From assembly GCA_038237805.1 (NCBI GenBank), contig JBBRYI010000003.1, positions 1 through 64,000 of the forward strand: a DNA stretch of 64,000 bases, given 5' to 3'. The position numbers and the translations under genes were made by a program. The DNA comes from JBBQFI01 sp038237805 (GTDB taxonomy: Bacteria; Verrucomicrobiota; Verrucomicrobiia; Chthoniobacterales; UBA10450). This document shows positions 33,508 to 42,301 of this stretch, piece by piece. Each line of letters opens with the position of its first letter. Position 1 is the stretch's first letter. Under the pieces are notes generated by a model, which was given only the letters and a program-made list of their open reading frames with translations, made no database searches and was not told where the DNA came from.

Positions 33508-34920
33508 TTAAGCAGCTTTCGGCGCTCGATAACCGAAAAATTCGCGCTCTTTAATGATCTCTTTCACCTCCGGCGGGACCATCGCTTCCCAATCGCTGTC
33601 GCCTGATTGTAGTTTTGCCAGCGCATCGGGCGGAAAAATCGCCAAATATTCCGGGTTAAAATCGGCAATTTCGACAATGAATTTGTTATCGATCAGGTAG
33701 TGGTAAAGCGACTGCAGATTGGGCGCGACGTGCAGTTTGGTGGCGGTAATAATCTCGCCTGTTTTTTCGTCAACCATCGGGTAAACGAGAAGTTTTAAAT
33801 TGCCTTTAAACATCCGTCCGAGCGCTTCCAATATTCCGCCCTCCAGATTGCGATAATATTTTTCATCGAAAATTTCCATCAGGCTTGGCAGGCCCATGAC
33901 CAGTCCCACCATCTTGTTCGTGTATCGCGCGAGGTAGCCAGCGAGCCGATAATATTCGCCAAATTTAGAAATCAAAACGGTGCGGCCAAGTGCTCCCAGT
34001 ATATCCACGCGCGCAAGAAAATCCGCGTGGTTTAGTTGTCCCTCGGAAAGAAGATTTTCCAGCGTCATTTCCATCAAAACCACTACGTCGTCCTCGGATA
34101 CGCCGGTTTCAGATAAAACGCGCCGGCGCGCTCCATCCAGCATGTCGTTAGTCGCGTAGGTGACGGGCCGGAAACTGCCGCGTTCCACCAGGATCGATTT
34201 TTTATAAAGAACTTCGGCCGGCTGCACCGTCTCGCCGTTGGCCGTGAACATGACCGCATCCGTTAGGCCCTGACTGACGAGCTGCAAACTCATCAGGCGA
34301 TGATCGACTCCGGCGAAAGCTGGTCCGGAAAATTTTATCATATCCACCTCGAGCCGGCCGGGCGCGAGATTTTCGTGCAGTGATGAAATCAGTTTCTCCG
34401 GCTGATGATAATAAAACGCACCATAGAGCAAATTCACGCCGATCACACCGAGCGCTTCCTGTTGATCGACGTTTTCTTCATCGAGCATACGCACGTGAAT
34501 GATGATCTGACTTGGCTCGGAACGCGTTTGCGTTTGAAAGCGCACGCCGAGCCAGCCATGCGCTTCGTTGTGCTGCTTGAAACTGCGCGCCGCGACCGTG
34601 TCGGCGAAAACGAAAAAGGTGCGCTCGTCGCCCATCTTGTCGTCCAACCGCTCGAGCAACAAACAGTATTCATGATCGAGCATCGTGTGCAGACGGTTGC
34701 GACTGACGTAGCGATCGCATGGCCCGTAAATCGCGTCGCTAAAACGCATATCGTAAGCCGACATCGTCTTGGCGATCGTGCCCGAGGCACCGCCGACATG
34801 GAAAAAACGGCGCGCCACTTCCTGTCCGGCGCCGATCTCCGCGAAGGTGCCGTACTTATCCGCATCGAGATTAATTTGGAACGCCTTCTTATTCGTCCCA
34901 ATATCCATCTCCGCGTTCAT
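33508..34920 (-). CDS. conserved protein of unknown function, cyanobacterial-type family
   Basis: The 470-aa protein has no signal peptide or membrane segment. Its core, KYGTFAEIGAGQEVARRFF then GTIAKTMSAYDMRFSDAIYG and RYVSRNRLHTMLDHEY, belongs to a family I recall from cyanobacteria, Planctomycetes and Verrucomicrobia under unrelated labels (nicotinate-nucleotide adenylyltransferase, TonB receptor). None of those labels is supported by a visible motif here. The high conservation and length suggest a cytoplasmic enzyme or scaffold. It lies between pilM and batE on the same strand, with gaps of 91 and 108 nt. Function not assigned. Confidence 0.8.
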   Translation of the reverse strand: MNAEMDIGTNKKAFQINLDADKYGTFAEIGAGQEVARRFFHVGGASGTIAKTMSAYDMRFSDAIYGPCDRYVSRNRLHTMLDHEYCLLLERLDDKMGDERTFFVFADTVAARSFKQHNEAHGWLGVRFQTQTRSEPSQIIIHVRMLDEENVDQQEALGVIGVNLLYGAFYYHQPEKLISSLHENLAPGRLEVDMIKFSGPAFAGVDHRLMSLQLVSQGLTDAVMFTANGETVQPAEVLYKKSILVERGSFRPVTYATNDMLDGARRRVLSETGVSEDDVVVLMEMTLENLLSEGQLNHADFLARVDILGALGRTVLISKFGEYYRLAGYLARYTNKMVGLVMGLPSLMEIFDEKYYRNLEGGILEALGRMFKGNLKLLVYPMVDEKTGEIITATKLHVAPNLQSLYHYLIDNKFIVEIADFNPEYLAIFPPDALAKLQSGDSDWEAMVPPEVKEIIKEREFFGYRAPKAA

Positions 34921-34926
34921 ACAAAT

Positions 34927-35030
34927 TCTGTAGCGGCGATCTCCGATCGTCGCAAATGTTGCAACTTCCGCGTTGTAGCTGCCGGCAGATCTTTCTGTCC
35001 TGCCGCTGAGGACAGCGGCAGCTACAACTT
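34927..35030. repeat. two REP-like hairpins with GTAGC ends
   Basis: TGTAGCGGCGATCTCCGATCGTCG is followed by GTTGTAGCTGCCGGCAG...CAGCGGCAGCTACAAC, which can form an extended hairpin. Both belong to the dispersed TGTAGC family of the window and occupy the whole gap downstream of the batE stop. Confidence 0.75.
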
Positions 35031-35763
35031 ACATCCGAACCAATTCCGCGCTCGTCGTCGAAACCCAGCCGCGCAAATTGTTTGGCAGCGCGGCGTAGCT
35101 CCAGTCGCCGCGCGTGCTCAAAATGTTGATCTCGCTGCCGGCCGGAAGCGCCAACACGCTGTTGGCGTTGTCAGCGGTGGCTAAACGCGCGTCGATGTTT
35201 TTCCCAGTTACAATTGCGAGCGATTGTCCGTGGCTTCCGTTTTCTACCGTGTAAAGCGCATAGAGCGCGCCACCGCAAAAAAGGAACGCCACAATCATCA
35301 CGACCGCTTTGGATGTAGAACGGCGAAACAAAAACGCCGCCAGCGCAAACGCGCCGGTCCAGAAGGCAATCACCGCCATCCAGGCATATGAATCGGAACT
35401 TACTGAATCGAGAGCACGTTCGGGCCACGGCAACACCAGCTCCAAGGCCCGCGCCTGGTCGCGCACAAGGTGCAGATTCGCCGTTGCTTCAGCATGCCGC
35501 GGGTCAAGCGCAAGCGCGCGTTCGTAATTCAAGATTGCACGTGCAGGGTCGCCGCGGCGGTACCAGGTGTTGCCGAGATTATAGAACAAAGTCGGATTCA
35601 CTTGCCCGGCATGCACGATCGCTTCATACCCCTCGGTCGCTGCTTGAAAATGTCCGGTCGCATATTCGCGGTTTGCATTGGCAAAGTCGGCGGCACTGTC
35701 AGCAAACAGCGCGCTGATTGTGCCGAAGAAAAGAACCGCAGCCAGTGTCATGGATGATCTCAT
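35029..35763 (-). CDS. batE: BatE-like TPR/SH3 protein
   Basis: The 244-aa protein has a signal peptide (to about residue 22), two to three TPR motifs (residues 25-105: NANREYATGHFQAATEGYEA, NPTLFYNLGNTWYRRGDPAR, ILNYERALALDPRHAEATAN), two transmembrane segments (about 125-170), and a C-terminal SH3-like domain with LPAGSEINILSTRGDWSYA and GWVSTTSAELV. This is the BatE arrangement of Bacteroides/Leptospira aerotolerance operons. Its ATG overlaps the batD stop in ATGA. It is the last gene of the operon, ending in a REP-like repeat. Confidence 0.85.
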   Translation of the reverse strand: MRSSMTLAAVLFFGTISALFADSAADFANANREYATGHFQAATEGYEAIVHAGQVNPTLFYNLGNTWYRRGDPARAILNYERALALDPRHAEATANLHLVRDQARALELVLPWPERALDSVSSDSYAWMAVIAFWTGAFALAAFLFRRSTSKAVVMIVAFLFCGGALYALYTVENGSHGQSLAIVTGKNIDARLATADNANSVLALPAGSEINILSTRGDWSYAALPNNLRGWVSTTSAELVRM

Positions 35764-37592
35764 GCGCGCAGATGTTCGATTAATTCCAAGACTTCGCGCC
35801 GTTCGTTAGGCGAAACTGTGCCTTCATCGTTGGGGCGCCCGCTATACCGCAACTCATCCTTCTGCTGAAATAACGTCTCAAGTTGGCTGCGCATAGCATC
35901 GTCGAGTTGAAAGGCGGTGGCGGCGCTTCGCGCATCCACCGTGTTCGGATTGACATTTTTCGCCAAAGCGGTCTTGAGCTGCACGGCACGCGCGGCCTCT
36001 GCGTAATATTCCTGTGACGGCGCATCCGCGCGCCGCAGACGCCTTTGCACCTCTGCCGCTTCGTGCTGCAGATCCGCGCGGCGGCGTGCTTCGCGGTCGC
36101 TTAACTTTGCCTGGCGCAACTTCCAACCCACAAAACCCAACAATCCAAGTAGCGGAATAATTTGAACGACCCAAAATTCCGATCGCATATAAATGGGTAC
36201 GAAGGATCGCGCCGTTCCCAACCAGTCGTTGATCTGATAGAGAATGTCCTCTGGTTTTGCCGAAGGTTTCGGTGTCGCAGCTGAGGTGGGACCGGAGGCC
36301 GCCACTGGCGGTTGAGAAGCGATCGCAGCCCCTTCGATCCGGACTGGAATCGCATTGCTTCTTAACGTCACGTATTTCTCATTCACCGGATCGAAGTAGG
36401 AGAAGACCAGCGGTGGGACATTTTTCTTCGACTCGTTAGGCGTAAGCACCATCTCAAAGTTCTTCACGCCGCTCATTCCGATGTCGTCGTCCTGTTTGAA
36501 ATTCGAAGAGGGCGGATATTTGTGCCAGCCCTGTTCGTCTTCGAGTACTGGCGCGGTCACGCGATCGAAATTTCCGCGCCCAGAAATCTGCGCGGTAACC
36601 GTAATCGGATCGCCGACCTGCGCAGTTTTTGGTTTTGCGTCCGCCTCCATCGTAAAGGCGCCAATGGCACCGGAAAAATCGCGGGGCGCGTTCCCGGGCA
36701 GTGGTTTCACTTCAAGCGCCGCGGGTTTGCTTTCGATGTCAACGTCTCGCTTCTCGTAAGCATTATTGAAGGGATCGGCGAAAAACGGATCGGCAAAGGG
36801 GTCATCCATGTTGAAAATATCGAACGGCGAACGTCCTCCCGAACCGAATGAACGCGGGACGGCAACAGTCGCCGTCGCCTTGACTGGTCCGATATCAAAT
36901 CGCCCTGGACGCGCTGCCGCAATCGCGGTCTTAAACGTGAAAACTTCGTAGGTCTGGCCGCCGACGTTTTCCCGCGTCTGTGTCGGCTGGGACAGTTTCT
37001 GCATCGTAAAACCTTGTCCCGAAACTTCCGGGCCATCCTTTAAAGTCGCGCGCGTGTGTGCATTGAAATAAAGCCGCACTTCCGCCGGGATTACTTCTCC
37101 GACATAGGCGGCGCTTTTTGTCAGGACGAGTTCAGCGATGACAAGTTTGCGTTCGTCGAATGGTTGCGCCCGCTGGCCGCCGCCGCGCGTTGTGCGCGAA
37201 CCGGAATCTCCCACCGTCAAAGTAAGCTCAGGGGTGCGCAACGAATGGCTCCCTGCTTGAATTTTTTGCGACGGTATCCGGAACGTTCCCGTTCGCTGCG
37301 GCATAACCGTATAGCTGTAAACAAAGCTGTAACTGAATTGAAAGTTGCGGCCCTCCACCATTTGCGATTGCCCGCTGTAACGAATGTCCAATCCATCGAC
37401 GGAAATAAAATCCGGAGGACGCGCGCTCGGCGAACCTGTGATCTTTATTTGCAACTGCACCGGACGTCCGAGCGCAGTTTGCGAACTGGTTAAGACCGCT
37501 GTCACCGAGGGTTCATCTGCGAAAAGATTTCCGCAAATGAAGACAGTGGCGAAAAAGAACGCCAGATATTTCAATTCCTTTCGCAACATCAT
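35760..37592 (-). CDS. batD: BatD-family membrane-anchored protein
   Basis: The 610-aa protein has a signal peptide ending near CGNLFADEPS. An N-terminal domain typical of BatD (SVTAVLTSSQTALGRPVQL, IRYSGQSQMVEGRNFQFSYS, YTVMPQRTGTFRIPS) and a second oxygen-tolerance domain (AQVGDPITVTAQISGRGNFD) follow. One transmembrane helix lies near residues 470-490 (PLLGLLGFVGWKL), then a charged cytoplasmic coiled-coil. The periplasmic part is beta-rich. A DPFADPFFADPFNNA stretch is low complexity. It is encoded 2 nt after the BatB/C fusion. BatD is proposed to support VWA-complex assembly; the precise role is not established. Confidence 0.88.
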   Translation of the reverse strand: MMLRKELKYLAFFFATVFICGNLFADEPSVTAVLTSSQTALGRPVQLQIKITGSPSARPPDFISVDGLDIRYSGQSQMVEGRNFQFSYSFVYSYTVMPQRTGTFRIPSQKIQAGSHSLRTPELTLTVGDSGSRTTRGGGQRAQPFDERKLVIAELVLTKSAAYVGEVIPAEVRLYFNAHTRATLKDGPEVSGQGFTMQKLSQPTQTRENVGGQTYEVFTFKTAIAAARPGRFDIGPVKATATVAVPRSFGSGGRSPFDIFNMDDPFADPFFADPFNNAYEKRDVDIESKPAALEVKPLPGNAPRDFSGAIGAFTMEADAKPKTAQVGDPITVTAQISGRGNFDRVTAPVLEDEQGWHKYPPSSNFKQDDDIGMSGVKNFEMVLTPNESKKNVPPLVFSYFDPVNEKYVTLRSNAIPVRIEGAAIASQPPVAASGPTSAATPKPSAKPEDILYQINDWLGTARSFVPIYMRSEFWVVQIIPLLGLLGFVGWKLRQAKLSDREARRRADLQHEAAEVQRRLRRADAPSQEYYAEAARAVQLKTALAKNVNPNTVDARSAATAFQLDDAMRSQLETLFQQKDELRYSGRPNDEGTVSPNERREVLELIEHLRA

Positions 37593-37594
37593 TC

Positions 37595-39739
37595 CTACCA
37601 GTCTTTATAGACAGGACGCACTGCTCTGCGTTCATCAAGCTGCACCCGCTTCTCTTCGTCCTTCATTGATTGCAAAAGTCGTTCCGCCTGCTCCGGAGTC
37701 ATCTCGCCTTCTTTTACCGGCTCCGCCGCCGCGCTCTGTTGCGACTTCTGGTCGTCTTTTTCATCACCGGTATTCTTGACATCACCCGCGAATTTTTTTT
37801 CCGGCGAACTGGTTGGCGTTGGAGTGGGGGATTCGCCTTCGGGAGACTGGTTGCCCTCGCCGGGAGTCGGGGAAGGTGATTGTTCGTTGCCATTCTCACC
37901 CGGAGTTGGAGAAGGGCTTTGTTCGGATTTATTTTCGTTTTGTTGCTGGCCTTCTCCTGGCGATGGTGAAGGGGATGGCGACGGACTTTCGCCTGGCGAA
38001 GGAGATGGAGATGCGCCGTTTTGCGGTTGATTCTGCTTATCCTTTCCCGAGTCCTTGTTCTCTCCTTTTGATTGGGGCTGATTTTGTTCCTGCTTGTCTT
38101 TGCCGCTATTTCCCTGCTGGTTCTGTTGGTCCTGCTTGTCCTTGTTTTGCTGTTGTTGGTCTTGTTGATCTTTATTTTTGCCTGATTGCGGGGAAGGCGA
38201 CGGCGTTGGGGTGGGAGTGGGGGTCGGCGTCGGAGTTGGCTGCTGCTCCTTCTTTTTCTTCAGTTCGTCGATCTTCTTTTTAACGAACTCGTAATTATCT
38301 TTCGCCTCTTTGTTCTGCGGCTGGAGTTTGAGAGTCTGCTCGTAATGCTGGAGCGCATTCGTCCAATCGGTTAGCTTCTTGTCATCACCCTTTTCGGCAT
38401 CACCACGCTGGTAGAGTGTGTTGCCTAGATTGTAATGACTGCTGCTTTGTAAACCGGACTCCTTCGAAAGCAGCGCCTGACTGAATGACTCCAGCGCTTT
38501 CTTGTAATCTTTCATTTTGTACGCAGCAGCTCCGGAATCGAATTGGATTTTGTCCGTCGCGCGCGTCTGCGGATGTTCCTGTAACGTCTTCTGAAATTCG
38601 GTGTATGCGTCGTTGAATTTTTGTTGTTGATATAAATCGAGACCCGGCGCGCTCGCATTCGCAGCAATCGTCGCCGACAACAGAATGCCCGCCGCCACTC
38701 CCGCTGTTTGCATTGTGCGCGACCGCGGCGTCGCTCGTCGTATTTTTTTCCGATCGTTAATCAATTGCGAAGCCGCGAGTGCGAGAATAGCCGCGCCCAA
38801 CGGCCACTCATAACGTTCTATCGGCCGCCGCGACAGTCGCGCGTCGATTTCACCAGCCTGCATTTTACTCAGTCCTTGCTCGATCAACTGTTTCATCGTG
38901 CGCGGTCCGTTCTCCAAATGAAGATAAAAGCCACCGGTTGCTTCCGCCATTTCGCGCAGCCGCTTCTCGTCCAACTTCGATTTTACAACCTGCCCTTTTG
39001 GGTCTTTGACAAAAGCGGTGCCACCATCTTCGCCGCTGATTGGAATCAACGATCCTTCTGGTGTTCCAACCCCAATCGTAAAGAGACGCACGCCGTTGTC
39101 TGCCGCTTCCTTTGCGGCTTTGGCGGCGTCGCCGCTCAATTCTTCCCCGTCAGTGAAAATAACGAGCGCGCGATTTCCGACTGCGCTTTTGCCGTAAGTT
39201 TTTACCGCCAGATTGATCGCTTCCGAAATGTTTGTCCCGCCTTCAGGAATCGTATTCGTGTCGAGATCGTCGATCGAATCGATCGCCGCGCCGTAATCAA
39301 TTGTCAGTGGCGCTTGTAGAAAAGCGCGACCGGCAAACGCGATCAGTCCCACGCGGTCGCCCTGAAGGTCATTCACCAAATCCTGAGTCGCCAGCTTGAC
39401 GCGCTCGAGGCGGTTCGGCTGCACGTCGTTTGAAAGCATGCTGCGCGAAGTATCTATCGCAAAAATTAAATCGAGACCTTTGCGTTTCTTTTCGTCGTAG
39501 GTGTAGCCCCAGCGGGGTTGCGCCAAGGCGACCAACGCGAAACTTAGTGCCGCTAACAAAAGGAGGTACTTCAATCCCCGCGCGAAACGATTCACCGTTC
39601 CCGCTAACCGCGAAAACAGACGAGGCGAAACAAATTCATGCAGGCGCAATGCCGAGCGCCGTTCTGCGCGAATGAAGAGCAAGGCGCAAAAAGGGACAAG
39701 CAATAATCCCCAAAACCACGCTGGTGCACCGAAACTCAT
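37595..39739 (-). CDS. BatB-BatC fusion: membrane VWA domain plus TPR and low-complexity tail
   Basis: The 714-aa protein joins two parts usually encoded separately. Residues 1-335 are BatB: N-terminal helices, a von Willebrand A domain with MIDAS-type FAIDTSRSMLSND, GGTNISEAI and IFTDGEELSG, and a closing helix. A second hydrophobic segment near residue 345 leads into BatC TPRs (about 365-490: YQQQKFNDAYTEFQKTLQEH, SSSHYNLGNTLYQRG). Then comes a low-complexity Pro-Thr/Pro-Ser and Gln/Asn/Lys-rich tail (about 495-690) encoded by near-tandem codons. The end (MTPEQAERLLQSMKDEEKRV) is typical of BatC. It is 10 nt from batA and 2 nt from batD. Confidence 0.88.
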   Translation of the reverse strand: MSFGAPAWFWGLLLVPFCALLFIRAERRSALRLHEFVSPRLFSRLAGTVNRFARGLKYLLLLAALSFALVALAQPRWGYTYDEKKRKGLDLIFAIDTSRSMLSNDVQPNRLERVKLATQDLVNDLQGDRVGLIAFAGRAFLQAPLTIDYGAAIDSIDDLDTNTIPEGGTNISEAINLAVKTYGKSAVGNRALVIFTDGEELSGDAAKAAKEAADNGVRLFTIGVGTPEGSLIPISGEDGGTAFVKDPKGQVVKSKLDEKRLREMAEATGGFYLHLENGPRTMKQLIEQGLSKMQAGEIDARLSRRPIERYEWPLGAAILALAASQLINDRKKIRRATPRSRTMQTAGVAAGILLSATIAANASAPGLDLYQQQKFNDAYTEFQKTLQEHPQTRATDKIQFDSGAAAYKMKDYKKALESFSQALLSKESGLQSSSHYNLGNTLYQRGDAEKGDDKKLTDWTNALQHYEQTLKLQPQNKEAKDNYEFVKKKIDELKKKKEQQPTPTPTPTPTPTPSPSPQSGKNKDQQDQQQQNKDKQDQQNQQGNSGKDKQEQNQPQSKGENKDSGKDKQNQPQNGASPSPSPGESPSPSPSPSPGEGQQQNENKSEQSPSPTPGENGNEQSPSPTPGEGNQSPEGESPTPTPTSSPEKKFAGDVKNTGDEKDDQKSQQSAAAEPVKEGEMTPEQAERLLQSMKDEEKRVQLDERRAVRPVYKDW

Positions 39740-39749
39740 GACTCAATCC

Positions 39750-40808
39750 TCAGGGCAATTTTTTCCAAATAGTCTGCGACAGCAGGACCTGTCCGATTAA
39801 CAGCGCGCACCCGACAACGATGCATGCCGGAAAGAGATCGCGGTATTCCTGATATTTATTCACCGTCACCGTCGACTTCTCCATCTTGTCGATGTCCTGA
39901 TAGATCTGCTCCAACGACTTCGTATCGGTGGCGCGATAAAATTGCCCGCCCGCGATTCGCGCTACTTCGCGCAAACCGGCGTCATTAAAAGAAACTCGTG
40001 TATTTTCGTAGAGCACATTACCCATCACATCGGTGACGGGATTTCCGGTGCGCGGATCCATCACTGGATAAGGCGCGATGCCATTGATGCCCGCACCGAT
40101 GGCGTAGAAATGGATTTGCAGAGCCTTGATTGCTTCGGCTGCGGTATTTGGCGGGATTTTGCCGGCGTTGTTTTCGCCATCGGTCAAAAGGACGATGGCG
40201 CGGCTTTTTGAACGTTTGTCATTCAATCGATTCGCCGCGGCGGACATCGCCGATCCGATCGCGGTGCTGTTTTCCACCAGCCCGATCCGCACGCGCTCCA
40301 GATTCTGCAGAAGCCAATCGTGATCGAGTGTCATCGGGCTGACGACGTAAGGCCGGCCGCCGAATGCGATCAGACCAATGCGATCGTTAGGCCGCTCCTC
40401 AATAAATTTGTGCGTGACTTCGCGAATTGCATCCAGGCGTGTGGCACGGTCGCCGCCGATCGTGAAATCCTTTGTCAGCATCGATCCCGAAACGTCGAGC
40501 ACGATCATGATATCGATGCCGCTCGCCTGAACCTGGCTAAGCGTTTTTCCAAGTTGCGGACGCGCCAGCGCGATGACGAAAAGCGCGAGACTAAGAAGAA
40601 GTAACGCGCGCAAAATCCTGCCGGCGCGCGAAACGCTCGCTTTACCGATGCCGTGCAAAATGGTCGTCGAGGAAAAAATCAGCGCTGCGGCTGGCCCGCG
40701 TTGTCCGCGCAGATAGGCGATCACAGGCAGCGCGAAGAGGAGCGCAAGCATCCATGGTCGCGCGAACGAAAAACCCCATTCGTGCGAAAACCAATCAGAC
40801 AGGTTCAA
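39750..40808 (-). CDS. batA: BatA-family membrane VWA protein
   Basis: The 352-aa protein has two N-terminal transmembrane helices, then a VWA domain with the metal site DVSGSMLTKD, a Thr in NSTAIGSAMSAAANRL and LLTDGENNAGK, and a final transmembrane helix (LFPACIVVGCALLIGQVLL). The MIDAS residues are complete, so metal-dependent ligand binding is expected. It overlaps the DUF4381 stop by 14 nt. It is a companion of BatB in the MoxR-Bat complex. Confidence 0.9.
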   Translation of the reverse strand: MNLSDWFSHEWGFSFARPWMLALLFALPVIAYLRGQRGPAAALIFSSTTILHGIGKASVSRAGRILRALLLLSLALFVIALARPQLGKTLSQVQASGIDIMIVLDVSGSMLTKDFTIGGDRATRLDAIREVTHKFIEERPNDRIGLIAFGGRPYVVSPMTLDHDWLLQNLERVRIGLVENSTAIGSAMSAAANRLNDKRSKSRAIVLLTDGENNAGKIPPNTAAEAIKALQIHFYAIGAGINGIAPYPVMDPRTGNPVTDVMGNVLYENTRVSFNDAGLREVARIAGGQFYRATDTKSLEQIYQDIDKMEKSTVTVNKYQEYRDLFPACIVVGCALLIGQVLLSQTIWKKLP

Positions 40809-41301
40809 GCTGAGCTCCTTTCACAAAACGAAAAGCTTCTTCGAGCAGTTCTTCGCTGTCCGCTGTCGTTGCTTCGTAGCGCGCGAACTTGATCAGATCG
40901 CAGCGGTTTAAAAAATCGGTGAGCAACGATTTGTCGTCTTCAGAAAATTCGGATCGTCGCGCCAGCGCGCTGAGAAATTCCACCGACGTTTGGCGGGTGA
41001 GCGGCAATTGATATTGCTCGGTCACGTAACGCCGCAAAATATCGGAGACGCGAATGCTGAATTGGTACGGAGTGATCCGCTCGATTTCGACGCGGGCTCC
41101 CTCCAAACGTTCAAGCGCAATTTCGCGCGCCGAACGCACGATAGCGGGAATGCGCGCGCGCCACCGCAAAAACCACCAGATAGCCGCACCCGCCAATGCC
41201 AGCACCACGAATGCCGCACAAAAAATCACCCACGGCGGGACTAACGAGTAATCAACCGGCGGCGCGATGTCGTGAAATTCCTGGGCGAGAAAGAAGTTCA
41301 T
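40795..41301 (-). CDS. DUF4381-like membrane protein of Bat operon
   Basis: The 168-aa protein has one transmembrane helix (residues about 22-46, VPPWVIFCAAFVVLALAGAA), then a cytoplasmic helical domain with PYQFSIRVSDILRRYVTEQY and DKSLLTDFLNRCDLIKFARY, matching the DUF4381 family always found between DUF58 and BatA genes. It lies 6 nt after DUF58 and overlaps batA. The molecular role is unknown; it is expected to be part of the inner-membrane complex. Confidence 0.85.
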   Translation of the reverse strand: MNFFLAQEFHDIAPPVDYSLVPPWVIFCAAFVVLALAGAAIWWFLRWRARIPAIVRSAREIALERLEGARVEIERITPYQFSIRVSDILRRYVTEQYQLPLTRQTSVEFLSALARRSEFSEDDKSLLTDFLNRCDLIKFARYEATTADSEELLEEAFRFVKGAQLEPV

Positions 41302-41307
41302 CGTGCT

Positions 41308-42207
41308 TCATCGGATCGCCAGCCGGCGTTCGCGTTGTTTGAAAAACGAGCGCAGTGCGGGGATGTATTCCTCTCCGGTGCGCAGCGAAATCGCGTCGAT
41401 ATTATTTCGTCGCAACGTGCGCGTGAGTTCGACCTGATGTCCCTCGGCTAAATCTGCGAAACGCGATCGCGTCGCGCGATCCGCGGTGTTGATTTCAAGC
41501 TGGTCGCCGGTTTCGGCGTCTTCCAGGGTGATGATCCCAATGTTCGGAATGGTCCGTTCGCGATCGTCCTGCACATGGATGGCAATGAAATCGTGTCGTC
41601 GCCCAGTAATAGCGAGCGAGCGGGAGAAATCGCCGGTCTGAAAATCGGAAATGAAAAACACCACCGCGCGGCGCGTCACAACTTTGTTCAGGTAATCCAA
41701 TGCCAGTGCGGGTTCCGTCCCTTTCCCCTCCGGTTCGAAAAACAAAATTTCGCGAATGATGCGCAGGGTGTGCGAACGACCTTTCTTCGGCGGAATAAAA
41801 AGCTCGACGCGGTCGGTGAAGAGAAGAAGTCCGACCTTGTCGTTGTTACGAATGGCGCTGAAGGCGAGAAGGCATGCGACTTCGGCGGCGAGCTCGCGCT
41901 TCGATTGGGAAACGCTCCCGAAACTTCCCGATGCACTAACGTCAACGACGAGCACCACGGTTAGCTCGCGCTCCTCAGTAAACTTCTTCACATAGGCGGT
42001 GCCGAGTCGTGCGGTTACGTTCCAATCAATCGCGCGAATCTCGTCGCCCGGTTGGTATTCGCGCACATCCTCGAAATTCATTCCGCGCCCTTTGAAGACG
42101 CTGTGATAATCCCCGGCGAACGCAGTCTGGACTAATCCTTTGGTTTTGATCTCGAGCGTGCGGATCTTCTTGAGAATTTCAGCGGGAGTTTTCTGTGTTT
42201 CGTTCAT
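41308..42207 (-). CDS. DUF58-domain protein of MoxR-Bat operon
   Basis: The 299-aa protein is soluble and contains the DUF58 signature GRGMNFEDVREYQPGDEIRA followed by IDWNVTARLGTAYVKKF. A VWA-like half follows with LVVDVSASGSFGS (MIDAS-like DxSxS) and VVFFISDFQTGDF. DUF58 proteins are encoded directly after MoxR ATPases and are thought to be their adaptors. A 94-nt gap with a hairpin repeat separates it from moxR. Confidence 0.92.
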   Translation of the reverse strand: MNETQKTPAEILKKIRTLEIKTKGLVQTAFAGDYHSVFKGRGMNFEDVREYQPGDEIRAIDWNVTARLGTAYVKKFTEERELTVVLVVDVSASGSFGSVSQSKRELAAEVACLLAFSAIRNNDKVGLLLFTDRVELFIPPKKGRSHTLRIIREILFFEPEGKGTEPALALDYLNKVVTRRAVVFFISDFQTGDFSRSLAITGRRHDFIAIHVQDDRERTIPNIGIITLEDAETGDQLEINTADRATRSRFADLAEGHQVELTRTLRRNNIDAISLRTGEEYIPALRSFFKQRERRLAIR

Positions 42208-42231
42208 TGAGAATCAAATGAAACAGACGCT

Positions 42232-42279
42232 TGTCATCCCGAGCGGATGCGAGAGTCCTTCACTTCGCTCAGGATGACA
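42232..42279. repeat. TGTCATCCCGAGC...GCTCAGGATGACA inverted repeat
   Basis: The 48-nt element between moxR and the DUF58 gene has arms TGTCATCCCGAGC and GCTCAGGATGACA (two mismatches) around a 22-nt loop. It is a common intergenic palindrome type in several phyla. It lies inside the operon, so it may act at the RNA level. Confidence 0.65.
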
Positions 42280-42301
42280 GAGTGCTTCATCACCGCGCAG
42301 C

